A stretch of DNA of 64,000 nucleotides. Origin: Selaginella tamariscina. Lineage: Eukaryota; Streptophyta; Lycopodiopsida; Selaginellales; Selaginellaceae. A model generated the notes under the pieces. It worked only from the letters and a program-made list of their open reading frames with translations. It was not told where the DNA came from and did no database searches. Below are positions 21,156 through 32,567 of this stretch, piece by piece (the first letter of the stretch is position 1; every line of letters starts with the position of its first letter). The position numbers were made by a program, and so were the translations under genes. The stretch is from assembly GCA_003024785.1 (NCBI GenBank), contig PUQB01000058.1:530330-594329 (forward strand), written 5' to 3'.

Positions 21156-24100
21156 TGTCAAAGTTTTAACCCAAAGGGCCAACACGTGGTAACACGTGAC
21201 TGCCAAGTGGCCATTTAGCGTCATCACCCTCTGTGAGCAACGCTAAGTCTTCCAAGATAACCCTAAGAGTCTGACTCAGAGGCCCAATTAGGCAGAAGAT
21301 TTAGAGTCCTACCCTAAGTCCCTTAGAATGACCATCCCTTAAACCCTAGAGGATAACCCGAGTAAACTTTTAAGATCCTGTCCCAGTAGACCTAGACAGG
21401 CTCATGCCCTAACCCCACAAAGGAGATGTGTCACACATACCCCGTGACAGAGCTAAGGCATCGTCACTTACCCCTTAAGGAATCACCTTCATTCGGGAGT
21501 ACAACCCCTTTAGGGCAACAAGGGGTACCCTGAACCACGATTAACCCCTAAGGGTTTGAGTGGCCAAGTCATATCCTAGACCTAGGGCTAATACTTAATG
21601 AGGACATGAGTGTGCGCCGTAGGCGAACACGTGTCATAGTTTTTACTATGACTCCCCTTTTACTTTGGACGTTGATTGTTGTTACCTACTATACTATGTT
21701 GATAAGCCCTAAGTGTAGAAGAAACAGGCCTGCTTAGTGCACTTGGATATCTAGTGATGGTCTGACCGGGTGTCATTAAGTATTTGCAAAAACTCTGGGC
21801 GAAGCTAGCACTTCCATTTAGAAAATTCTTACCTTGGTTTTCCGTGTCCCAGTTGGGTTAATGGCTAGTTTCGGTGAGTTAGCATGTTGGATATGTTTAG
21901 AAATACCCCTAGGTTTGACAGGTTAGGGTTTAGGGGTTGATGGATAACTCACCAAGTATATTCCCTCTGGGAATGAGATTTCGTGCCAACCCACTTATGT
22001 AAACAGGAAAACAGGGGGGGGGGGGGGCTTTGTCACATAAATAAGGTAGTATATAGGAGTGAGGGTTCCTGGGTTCATGATTGAGCTCGTTACTCTTCTC
22101 CCGGTGCAAGCTCTAGCTTGTGTCGTCAAGGCACAACCCTCTATTGTGCCGCCCTAACTTCCAGACGACAGGGGTACGTCCACCTTCGGGATAGCTTACC
22201 CTTAACATTGGCGAATCCATGCTTGGGAGGTTTGTCGAATGCACGTTCCAAGAGGTAGAGGTTGAGGCTTGTCTCCAGCCTCCTCCTCCATGTCAAGCTA
22301 GGTGTAGCACTCACGGCTAAGCAAGGAACATCCATGTCCTTGTCCAACTGTGGGCATGGGATCTTGTTTGACAGGTTCATGTTACCTGGTTCCTGAGGGT
22401 TCATTAAGGGGTTTTAGAGTTGGCATTTAGGAGCCACGTTTGTGGTACTTGGTGCAACTCTTGAATCTAAGGGCTATGGCATGATAGCCCACATCATGGA
22501 AGGCAGTGTTACATGGAGATGTGACACTGGGCTAGACGTCACGTGATACAAAGCCCAAGGCATGCCCTTTGGGGTTGTGTCATGGGTTTGTCGCCAAGGG
22601 GTTGGATACTTAGCCAACAGGCATGCTTATGCTTGCACTAGGGTGCTAAGCCTTGGGCATCCGCTCAAGGGAGGTTAGGTCTCATAACTAGGTGTGCTTT
22701 GGCACACTTGGCTAGGGGAGTGTTCTCCTTGGAATCTAGGGGTTGAACAACCTAACTCATTAGTAGAAGCCCTTTCGTAAGGCACTCATAAGGTCATGTA
22801 CTTAGGATTATCCAAACTAGCCTTAGGGAGTTTGCTTAGCAAAACACTTAATGTCTGCCTACGGCACACACTCGTGTCCTCACTAAGTACTAGCCCTAGG
22901 TCTAGGGTATGACTTGGCCACTTAAACCTTAGGGGTTAGTCATGGTTCAGGGTACCCCTTGTCGCCCTAAAGAGGTTATACTCCCGGATGAGGGTGATTC
23001 CTAAGGGGTAAGTGACAATGCCTTGACTCTGTCATAAGGGTATGTATGAGACACATCTCCTTTGTGGTGTTAAGGCATAAGCCTGTCTAGGTCTACTGGG
23101 ACAGGATCTTAAAGTCTATTTGGGTTACGCTCTAAGGTTCAAGGGATGGTCATTCTAGGGACTTAGGTAGGACTCTAAGTCTTCTGCCTAATTGGGCCTT
23201 TAGGGTTCAGGGGATGGTCATTCTAGGGGACTTAGGGTAGATTTCTAAGTCTTTTTCCTAATTGGGCCCCAGAGTCAGACTCTTAGGGTTATCTTGGAAG
23301 AGTTACAGTTGCTCGCATAGGGTAATGATGCTAATGGCCACTTGGCAACCACATGTTGCCACGTGTTGGCCCTTTGGGTTAAAACTCTGACAACATGAGT
23401 GTTCTACTAAGCAAACTCCCTAAGGTTAGGTTTGGATAACCCTAAGTACATGACCTTGCAAGTGCCTCACGAAAAGGCTCTTGCTAACAAGCTTAGGTTG
23501 TTCAACCTCTGAATTCCAAGGAGAACATTCCCCTAGCCAAGTGTGCTTAAGCACATTTAGTTACGAGACCTAACCTCCCTTGAGCAAATGCCCAAGGCTT
23601 AGCACCCTAGTGCAAGCACAAGCATGTCTGTTTGCTAGAGTATCCAACCCCTTGGCAACAAGCCCATGACACAACCCCAAAGGGTGCCTCAGGCGTTGTA
23701 TCATGTGACGTCTAGCCCAGTGTCACATCTCCATGTGACACTGCCTTCCACGATGTGTGCTATCATGCCATAGCCCTTAAATTCAAGAGTTGCACCAAGT
23801 GCCACAAATGTGGCTCTAAATGCTAACTTTAGAACCCCTCAATGAACCCTCAGGAACTAGGTAACGTGAAGCTGTCAAACAAGATCCCACGCACACAGTT
23901 AGACAAGGACACAAATGTGCCTTGTTTGGCCGTGAGTGCTATACTAGCTTGACGTGGAGAAGGAGGCTAGAGACAAGCCTCTACCTCTGCCTCTTGGAAC
24001 GTGCAATCCGACAAGACCTCCCATATATGGATTCGCCAACGTTAAGGGTAAGCTACCCCAAAGGTGGGACGTACCCCTATCATCTGGAAGTTAGGGCGGC

Positions 24101-24616
24101 ACAATAGAGAGTTGTGCCTTAACACACACAAGCTAGAGCTTGCACCGGGAGAAGAGTAATGAGCTCAATTATGAACCTAGGAACCCTCACTCCTATATAC
24201 TACCTTATTTATGTGACAGAGGCCGCCCCCCTGTTTTCCTGTTTACTTAAGTGGGCTGGCACGGAATCTCATTCCTAGAGGGAATATACTTGGTGAGTTA
24301 TCCATCGACCCCAAAACCCTAACTGTCAAACCTAGGGGTATTTCTAAGCATATCCAACATGACAAACTCACCAGAACTAACCATTAACCCAATCAAGATA
24401 TGGAAAACCAAGGTAAGAGTTTTCTAGAAGGCAACTTCTAGCTTCGCCTAGAGTTTCCTACAAATACTTAATAACACCCGGTCGAACCATCACCAGATAC
24501 CCAAGTGCACTAAGCGGGCCTGTTTCCTACTACATCTAGAGCTTATCAACATAGTACAATAGGTAACAACAGTCAACGTCCAAAATAAAGGGGAGTCATA
24601 GTAAAATTATGACTCA
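21156..24616 (-). repeat. 3' LTR of the nested non-coding element (interrupted)
   Basis: Its two parts, 21156-21631 and 23393-24616, together align with the 1.7-kb LTR at 28373-30072. It is interrupted by a solo LTR flanked by ACACG/ACATG duplications. Confidence 0.85.
21632..23392 (+). repeat. Antiparallel solo LTR inserted in the LTR
   Basis: This 1761-bp LTR starts TGTCATAGTTTTTACTATGA and ends CTCTGACA. The flanks are ACACG (21627-21631) and ACATG (23393-23397), a 5-bp target duplication with one mismatch. It contains a run of G at about 22014-22027, then CATAAATAAGG, a TATA-like element. It belongs to the same family as its host LTR, in opposite orientation. Confidence 0.85.
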
Positions 24617-27600
24617 CTCCCCGCCTTTGAAAATGTCAACGTCCTCGTTGACGTCCAACTCCAAGACTAGATAATGTTAGAGAAAACTAATCAAAACTAA
24701 CATATCACTCTATGTGGAGTTAACCAAAAGTTCACATAATTTCATTACCCCCCTTGCATTACGCGAAACCAAGCACTTTAGAACTATGTTCACTGAGTCG
24801 TAAACTCAGCTGCCAGAGGTACCACCTGCGATATGAAGTCACTTGGAGACCTTTTGCACTCTGCAAAGTCTATCACCCGACGCACACAACACAATGGTTA
24901 ATTTCTTTACTTAACTAGAATTTATATTGGAGGCCTTTAGTTACTGTTATTGTCGGCCCCTTGGTTAACAAGAAATAAAGACTTGCTTTATTTCTTAATA
25001 TCAAATGCAATTAACGACCCTATTGTCTTAGCACACAACAAGCACTTTAATGTCCATCTCAAGTGCTTAACCAAACCTTCTCGTTTCTTTGATTTCTCAA
25101 TGATTCCACATTTCCATATGTTACAATATTATAGCTTCACATTTCTGCATCCCTCAGTGTTTCTCATTACCCCTTTACATAAGGGTCTGCTACTATATCT
25201 ATCCCCCATTAGTATATAGTTACGTCAAACTAGGTATGAGATTTTATCGGAATCAAGCTCTTTTCCGATACTAGAGTACTTCTCTCGAAACCCTATTCTT
25301 CATAGACATGTCAATCTGGCAAGAGGCATTCAAGAGAGGCACATGCTATACACATGTATACAACAAGGTCATACCAACTTGAAATTAGCCCATCCACTTG
25401 ATGTGTCATGGACATAACTTCATTCCAATGGGAATTAAATTAGGTCAAATTTATTACCAAGTGTAATAGTATTAATATTTACTTTTTCGCAACCGACTAT
25501 GTACTCTTTCATAACACCGACCAGTTCAGAGATCAGATAAGTTAACATACTTTTCTTACAAACCAATGTGGAAACCAAGAAATTCAATCCATCTCTAGTG
25601 CCTCAATCGACAACCTTTATATAACATGTCTCGTAATTGTCACTCTCATTGTACTCATTCCCTAAAGAGCACATCATACTAGATGCCGTTCAATACTTCC
25701 TAACTCTTTATCTCACTAAGTTCAAAAATACCAATTTTCAAAACTTAGTTTCTGCGATAAGAGTCTCCCTGAACTCAGAATACTGCACGCTGCTGTAACA
25801 TTATATTTATTTTCAACTCTCAAACTAATTATGTAAATGTCTCTTAACACTATACCGAAGTATAACTTTTCCACTAATCCTAAATCCATAAACAATTGCA
25901 ATTTTGATATTGATACTCTTGAACGGATATTGATCGTCTTAACATTCAAATCCTAAATTTATCAACTAGTTGTTACACTAACGGATATAACTTTACAATC
26001 ATATCAATTATCGAAATGCTACAACTATAATATAGATATGGTCTTAGTTTACATAAACTAAATTTCAGTTTTGAGATGGAAATAATATTGTTACGATAGT
26101 ATTTTGAGGAACTGTTCAAACTAAGAGAATTCATGAACTAGTGTCTGGTTCATCTAACTGATTTAGTAAGATATCAATCTCCACCTAAATGTCATCATAA
26201 CACTGAAATGTTATATGAACTTCATTTCAGTCATACCTTATAATTCAATAGATCTGCTCAAACATGAATAAGATATCTAGTTCAGTACATTAAACTAAGA
26301 TACACTATTCATTCTAGACACCTAGCCATCTACAAAGTATCACATTGCCCCTCAAGCAATGTATTGAGAAATGCCTCATTTCTCAACTAACTTGAAAATA
26401 TGTTTCAAGTTATAACACTAAGGTAGTGCTTACCAAACTGTCGAACTCAAGTCTGTTTGAGTCTTTCTATTATATGATTATGGTCACCTCATGTGATTAT
26501 AACCAAGTTTCAATTGAGCACTCCAAACTCAATATTAAAGAGATATCATACCATACTCTGACAAGTCATTTATAACTAATCTTAAAAAGATTGTCACAAA
26601 TACTTCCAAAATCTAGAATATAAATATCTCAACAGATGAGGTGATAGGAAACCTTATATTTTCATATCGGATTTTGGACCACACACTAGGAACCATGAAC
26701 TATGATCATCAAGAAGGGACACCATCTTCTTGAACTAATCCCGCAACTCAATATCATACTTACAAGAATATTGAACCAACTCAAGGAACACCATCAAACC
26801 TTGAGATAGAACTAACAACTAACCCAAGGAATATAATTAAACCTTGAGTTAAAAATAGTTCTATTTTTTGATATTCCAAAGAACTAAAGATACTTATATA
26901 AGTTCTTTGAGTGCCCACATTTGCGACCATGATGCAAAGTCAAGAAACCATTTTTTTGAATAATCGTATTCGACTCTAAAATGAAATCGTTATTAAAAAA
27001 CAATACCAACTTCTGATTCTCATTGAATACCGACTCTTTGAGAGGTACATGCACTTAAACCTCAAATGGAAATCCGACTGTTATTGGCTCATTGGTAATT
27101 CTCAACATAAGTTATCAAACTTAGCAAGTTTCCTTACTTAGCCAATAAACAAAGTGGAGAATCCCAATCATGCTCTTCTTAACCAAGGAATCACCCTTGT
27201 TCGAGAGCTTATCCACACATTGCAAACAATGTTACAGATTCCAAGATTAAAGAGTTAACAATGAAAATGCACAAGTGTGCGTCGAACGCCTTCACTATGC
27301 AAGTCCTTTATTACTCAGTAAACTGAAAATGTAAACGTATGTTTCCAACATTACTCTTTGTGATAGATCATGCCATCCATCCCAAAAGTTGCATTGATAG
27401 GGATGCAACATTAAATCCGTCTACTGCCAAAATCTATTATTCAATCTCATTCTTATGATCCCACATGAGATAACTTCATAATCAAGTTAGTCAAGCTGGC
27501 TAACTTAAATACAAAGTGCGCGCTTACAACCAATTAAGGTTTTAAGTTGTACTTTATTCAAATTAGGTAATTTGAACTTAGTAAACTATTTCACCTAATG

Positions 27601-28372
27601 TTACTTGTAGCTAGCATCATCAAATATTGCGAGCATCGGACAATACTTTGATTACATTGGATCTAAGAACCAACTGCTTAACATATTCATCATATGTTAA
27701 TATCCGGCAATCCGTTGTATTACAAGTTCAACACCATAGTCTGATTTTGGAGTTACACTCTCGAAAACATGCACTATAACGAGAGTACTTTATGTCAAAA
27801 TGTAGTGTTCACTCTTATGTTTAAATATGCCCCTTCTCCCAAAGTCAAAGACGCACATTTAACATAAGCCTTTCCCCATTTGAATACTATTGTCAAACCC
27901 GATATTGAATCTTGACCTAAGCCAAAACTCAATGGACACTGTTTGTTTCAAATCATGTGTTATCCCAAATTCAAACACCTTAATGAAAAAGAAAAATTTT
28001 CAATAATGTGTAAACTTAGCATATCACATGATCCACTTCACAAGACTTAGTTTGTAAGCCAAAACAAACTAACACGCCACGTCTTGTGGAAGTATATAGT
28101 AAAGTAACATGAACATTCATAAGGTAAAATAACCTAGCCTACAACTTGGAAGTTGCCTTCCAAGTGCCACCTTCAACATTGGAGTCCATAACCCACACCC
28201 ATTTATGGAATAGGTGTACTCTGAAGAGTTATATATCTTCAGGACCATCTCTTCATGCAGACTTTAGCCGAAAGTGATAAAGTACTTCAAAAATTTAGAA
28301 CTAACTAAACCCTGAAACACACTACAACTTTAGGCAGTCCTACTAACCGTAAAAAATAGCTCCAGTACCAAT
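24617..28372 (-). other. Non-coding interior of the nested element
   Basis: This is about 3.75 kb of AT-rich sequence with only short chance frames. No gag, protease, reverse transcriptase or integrase motif was found on either strand. The minus-strand end next to the 5' LTR has a tRNA-primer motif, and the far end has AAAGGCGGGGAG (24617-24628), a polypurine tract. Internal blocks beginning ACTTGAG or AACTTA recur in degenerate form, but no clear tandem array is seen. Confidence 0.7.
28359..28370 (-). promoter_or_regulatory. Primer-binding site TGGTACTGGAGC
   Basis: It lies 2 bp after the LTR end in minus-strand sense and is close to TGGTATCAGAGC, the initiator-tRNA-Met binding site common in plant LTR elements. 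The related element has TGGTATCGGAGC at 59251-59262. Confidence 0.75.
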
Positions 28373-30072
28373 TGTCAGAGTTTTAACCCGAAGGGCCAAC
28401 ATGTGGCAACACGTGGCTGCCAAGTGGCCATTCAGCATCATCACCCTATGTGAGCAATGCTAAGTCTTCCAAGATAACCCTAAGAGTTTGACTTAGAGGC
28501 CCAATTAGGCAGAAGACTTAGAGTCCTACCTTAAGTCCCTTAGAATGACCATCCCCTGAACCCTAGAGGATAACCCGAGTAAACTTTTAAGATCCTGTCC
28601 CAGTAGACCTAGACAGGCTCATGCCCTAACCCCACAAAGAAGATGTGTTTCACACATACCCCGTGACAGAGCCAAGGCATCGTCACTTACCCCTTGAGGA
28701 ATCACCCTCATTCGGGAGTACAACACCTTTAGGGCGACAAGGGTACCCTGAACCACGATTAACCCCTAAGGGTTTGAGTGGCCAAGTCATACCCTAGACC
28801 TAGGGCTAATACTTAATGAGGACACAAGTGTGCGCCGTAGGTGAACACGAGTGTTTTGCTAAGCAAACTCCCTAAGGCTAGGTTTGGATAACCCTAAGTA
28901 CATGACCTTGCAAGTGCTTTACGAAAAGGCTCTTGCTAACAAGCTTAGGTTATTCAACCCCTAGATTCCAAGGAGAACACTCCCCTAGCCAAGTGTGCCT
29001 AAGCACATCTAGTTACGAGACCTAACCTCCCTTGAGCAAATGCTCAAGGCTTAGCACCCTAGTGCAAGCACAAGCATGTTTTTTGTTAAAGTATCCAACC
29101 CCTTGATGACAAGCCCATGACACAACCCCAAAGGGCGTGCCTCAGGCGTTGTATCATGTGACGTTTAGCCCAGTGTCACATCTCCATGTGACACTGCCTT
29201 CCACGATGTGGGCTATCATGCCATAGCCCTTAGATTCGAGAGTTGCACCAAGTGCCACAAACGTGGCTCCTAAATGCTAACTCTAGAACCCCTCAATGAA
29301 CCCTCAGGAACTAGGTAACATGAACCTGTCAAATAAGATCCCATACCCACAGTTAGACAAGGACACAAGATGTGCCTTGTTTGGCCATGAGTGCTATAAT
29401 TAGCTTGACGTGGATGAGGAGGTTGGAGACAAGCCTCTACCTTTGCCTCTTGGAATGTGCAATCCGACAAACTTTCCATATATGGATTCGCCAACGTTAA
29501 AGGTAAGCTACCCCGAAGGTGGGACGTACCCCTATCATCTGGAAGTTAGGGCGGCACAACAGAGAGTTGGACCTCCACGACACAAGCTAGAGCTTGCACG
29601 GGAGAAGAGTATCGAGCTCAGTCATGAACCCAAGAACCTTCACTCCTATATACTACCTTATTTATGTGACAGAGGCCCCCCTCCCTCTTTTCCTGTTTAC
29701 TTAAGTGGGCTAGCACGAATCTCATTCCTAGAGGGAATATACTTGGTGAGTTATCCATCGACCCCAAAACCCTAACCTGTCAAACCTAGGGTATTTCTAA
29801 GCATATCCGACATGCTAAACTCATCGAAACTAACCATTAACCCAACTGGAACACGAAAAACCAAGATAAGAGTTTTCTAGAAGGTAAGTTCTAGCTTCGC
29901 CTAGAGTTTCCTGCAAATACCTAATGACACCCGACCGGATCATCACCAGATACCCAAGTGCACTAAGCAGGCCTATTTTCTACTACATCTAGAACTTATC
30001 AACATAGTAACAGTAGTAGTAGATGTGTAAACAATAGTCAAGTAAAGGGGAGTCATAGTAAAAACTATGACA
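28373..30072 (-). repeat. 5' LTR of the nested non-coding element
   Basis: This 1700-bp LTR is bounded by TGTCATAG and CTCTGACA in minus-strand sense. It starts with a perfect 8-bp stem and 4-nt loop (30052-30071). It includes the C-rich tract (29676-29692) and the TATA-like block next to it. Confidence 0.85.
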
Positions 30073-30480
30073 TATGTTGTGGCCAGCACTTCGTCAAGAC
30101 CTTGTGGGGCTTGTGCATGCACTAGCTCCAGTGACTCTTGATGATGCTTTGAGGCTGGCACAACTTGCACCTTCATGTTCTCTCATTCCACTTCATGTTG
30201 GAGATGGACCTACTCCGATAGAGGTTGAGGTTGTTGCTGCTCATGTACCAGCACAAGGTTGGGCCGTGGACAAGGACGTAGATGCAGTTCGTTGTTGGGC
30301 CTACAATGAGGTTGGACACGTATCGGCACTGTCAACGGGTTCCCAATTGGTGTCCCCCATTTCCGGGGTGGAGGCCTTGGCGTCAACAACGTCCGATTGG
30401 CACCATTGTAGTAGAAGGTCCTAATGCAGTAGATCTTCCAGGAAACGACGAATCGCACAAGTAGAGGGGGGTCCTTATGC
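30073..30480 (+). pseudogene. Gypsy gag, 3' half with degenerate zinc knuckle
   Basis: It continues the gag cut at 21155: LWPALRQDLVGLVHALAPVT, then LDDALRLAQLA, typical of the end of the capsid domain (tl-x-eA-x-x-A). The nucleocapsid region reads VRCWAYNEVGHVSALST, a CCHC knuckle with its second and last Cys replaced. Stops follow near 30423. The nested element separates the two halves by 8.9 kb. Confidence 0.7.
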
Positions 30481-30579
30481 GAATAAATTAGTGATCCCTC
30501 TGTCTTTCTTTCGGGTATCATCAAGGGGTTCACTCGGCACCAGTTCATTCGGTCTTCACTTTTCAAACTCGATTTAATC

Positions 30580-30960
30580 ACACGCCACGTCCTGTTCTCC
30601 TTTAAGTGTTGGTGGATACAGGTTCGAGTTTGTCCTTTATTTCTCAGTTTGTTGCTACACGTTATAGCCTTCATTGCGTCGTGTGGTAAAACCAGTCTTC
30701 GTTATGTACGGTAATGGACACACTCATACTTGTTCGCAGGATGAATTTGACATTGTTGTTTGTGTGGACAATTGTGAGCTTGAGCTTTAATCTTTGCGGG
30801 TGGTGCCGAGTCAAGCTTTTCACCTTATTCTTGATATGGATTGGTTGATTCGCAATCATGCCAAGTGTGACTTCAAAAAGTCTCCTCCCTGTTTGACTCT
30901 CCCTCATCTTTCTTCCATTCCTCTTACTTCTATTCCACTTCGTTCATCTGCTTTCACTTT
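30580..30960 (+). pseudogene. Gypsy aspartic protease
   Basis: VLVDTGSSLSFISQFVATRY at about 30608-30667 has the retropepsin active site DTGS. The second landmark, AFHLILDMDWLIRNHAKCDF (30818-30877), corresponds to I-L-G-M-D-W-L, with the Gly changed to Asp. The enzyme would cut the Gag-Pol polyprotein. A stop after VVW and a frame change lie between them, so it is inactive as it stands. Confidence 0.75.
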
Positions 30961-31039
30961 TGCTTGCATCACTTTTGTTTCACCTTTACTTCCAACCATC
31001 TTCCCTTCATGTTCCTCATTTCCCTCTCTGGATCCATCA

Positions 31040-32106
31040 GATGATCGTCGTGCTGTAGTTATTGATCAACTCAAAAAGGAATACGTTAATCTTTTCAAAT
31101 TTGACTTGTCATCTAGGGCCAAGATTGCGACATGCCATCCTATTCCAACTAAGGATGCTAGGCCGACCAAGGTACCTGTGTGGCATCGGTCACCAAAGGA
31201 GCTCAAGATCTTACGAGCAAATGTTAAAGAAATATTGGAAAAAGGTGTTATCCAAAAATCTCAAAGTCCTTGGGCATGCAAACCTCATCTTATGACGAAA
31301 CTGGATGGGAGCATTTGATTCTACATCAACTATCGCCCATTAAATGATGTAACTATTTCAGATGTGTACTCACTTCCTCATACTGCAGACTTTTTGGATC
31401 AATTGGGGCGGAGTTGTTGGTTCACCAAGTTAGATCTCGCCTTTGGATATTGGCAAGTTCCGATGACTGACATGAACATTCCCAAAACTGCTTTTCGGAC
31501 ACCATTTGGCCATTTGGCCCGTACGAGTTCTTGGTGATGCCTTTCGGTTTGAGCAATGCTCCAGCAACTTTCCAACGTATGATGGACGAGGTTCTCTGCG
31601 ATATGCTGGAGGTGACTGCCGACTTCATCGATGATGTTTTAATCCATTCGGATGGAACATGGGAGGAGCATGTCGGTGATGTACACAAAGTTTTGGATCG
31701 GCTGCAGGAAGTTGGTTTGAAGTTGAAGCCGTCTAAGTGTGTGTTTGGATTTAAGGACACCACTTATCTAGGTTATCACATTTTACGTGAAGGTTTGCAA
31801 GTCGATCCTGATAAACTAGTTGCAGTTTTGAAGTTCCCTATGCCGAAGTGTGTGAATGATGTGCAACACTTTCTTGGCAAGGTACAATATCTGGGTCGTT
31901 TTGTGGATCATCTTTCAAATCGTACTACACCATTGCTGGCGTTGTTGAAGTCGTCAATGACTTCTTTTGTTTGGTCTAAGGATTGTAAGCAAGCATTTGC
32001 AAATCTCAAAGAGCTGACGACTCCTCCAGTTTTGGCGTACCCGGATTACACTCATCCTTTCATCTTGCATGTAGATGCTTCTGACATCGGTTTGATGGCG
32101 TATTGA
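31040..32106 (+). pseudogene. Gypsy reverse transcriptase and start of RNase H
   Basis: The order is VWHRSPKELKILRANVKEIL, GVIQKSQSPWACKPHLM, a stop at 31316-31318, NYRPLNDVTISDVYSLPH, WFTKLDLAFGYWQVPM, KTAFRTPFGH, a frame change at about 31510, VMPFGLSNAPATFQRMMDEV, ADFIDDVLIHS, KPSKCVFGFKDTTYLGYHIL, and VNDVQHFLGKVQYLGRF. The catalytic motif reads FIDD in place of the usual Y-x-D-D. RNase H begins at [14 protein letters not shown] and hits a stop at 32104-32106. The Ty3/gypsy assignment is secure from these blocks and gene order. Confidence 0.85.
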
Positions 32107-32530
32107 TGCAGGAGAGTACGAGTGTTCCTGGCCAACGAGATCCCATTGCGTACATCAGCCGTACATTACAGCCAGTAGAGGTGAACTACTCCACGATAGA
32201 AAAGGAGTGTCTAGCAGCAGTTTGGGGTTTTGATGCCTACTTGCATGGTTCGTGAACGTTGTTGGAAGGCGATCATGCAGCAATCACTTCGTTGCTGAAG
32301 CGGAAGAATTTAATTGGTCATATTGCTTGGTGAGCCTTGAAACTTCAAATTTACGACTTTGAAGTTGTTCATCGCCCAGGAAGTTCCATGGCTGATGCTG
32401 ATGCTCTTTCTCAGGCTCCTCTTCCACCTCTCTCTTCTCTTTTGCCCAGAGGAACCAATTGTTCCAGCATCAATGGACTTTTTGGACGAAGATTCTATAC
32501 CATCAGCAATTGTTGTGCTTGACATTCAGT
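32107..32530 (+). pseudogene. Gypsy RNase H, C-terminal part
   Basis: The plus strand reads [37 protein letters not shown], then a stop, LEGDHAAITSLLKRKNLIGH, LKLQIYDFEVVHRPGS and MADADALSQAPLP. These are the RNase H and tether blocks of gypsy pol (E-KE-LA-V; H-x-A/P-G; N/D-x-x-AD-A-LS). Stops at 32253 and 32332 break it. It continues from the fragment ending at 32106 by frame change. Confidence 0.75.
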
Positions 32531-32567
32531 GTCAACAAAATGCAGAGTTAGATTTTGCCATCTTTGA

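Larger units (their letters stand above)
21156..30072 (-). mobile_element. Non-coding (LARD-like) LTR element nested in gypsy gag
   Basis: This 8917-bp unit is bounded by 5-bp target duplications TATGT at 21151-21155 and 30073-30077. Minus-strand order is 5' LTR 28373-30072, an AT spacer, primer-binding site 28359-28370, a 3.74-kb non-coding interior, a polypurine tract at 24617-24628 and a 3' LTR 21156-24616, which itself holds an antiparallel solo LTR. No gag or pol motif is seen inside. Removing it joins the host gag in frame (MLERIKLGMLWPALRQDLVG). It resembles large retrotransposon derivatives; the protein-coding relative is probably the element at 58281-64000, which has a similar LTR and binding site. 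Confidence 0.85.

Noticed and set aside
21156..24616. CRISPR-like or array interpretation of repeated blocks
   Set aside because: The repeats are collinear LTR copies with target duplications, not spaced direct repeats.
24950..25219. 89-codon open frame in the nested element interior
   Set aside because: It lacks any gag or pol motif and lies on the strand opposite to the element.
29410..29775. 121-codon open frame in the LTR
   Set aside because: Homologous LTRs do not keep it open over the same length, and the sequence is LTR.
28373..30072. LTR read as a plus-strand element with the 5' end at 21156
   Set aside because: The primer site at 28359-28370 and the polypurine tract at 24617-24628 are both oriented for the minus strand.
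30210..30674. 154-codon minus-strand open frame
   Set aside because: It overlaps the gag-protease of the plus-strand gypsy element and has no domain of its own.
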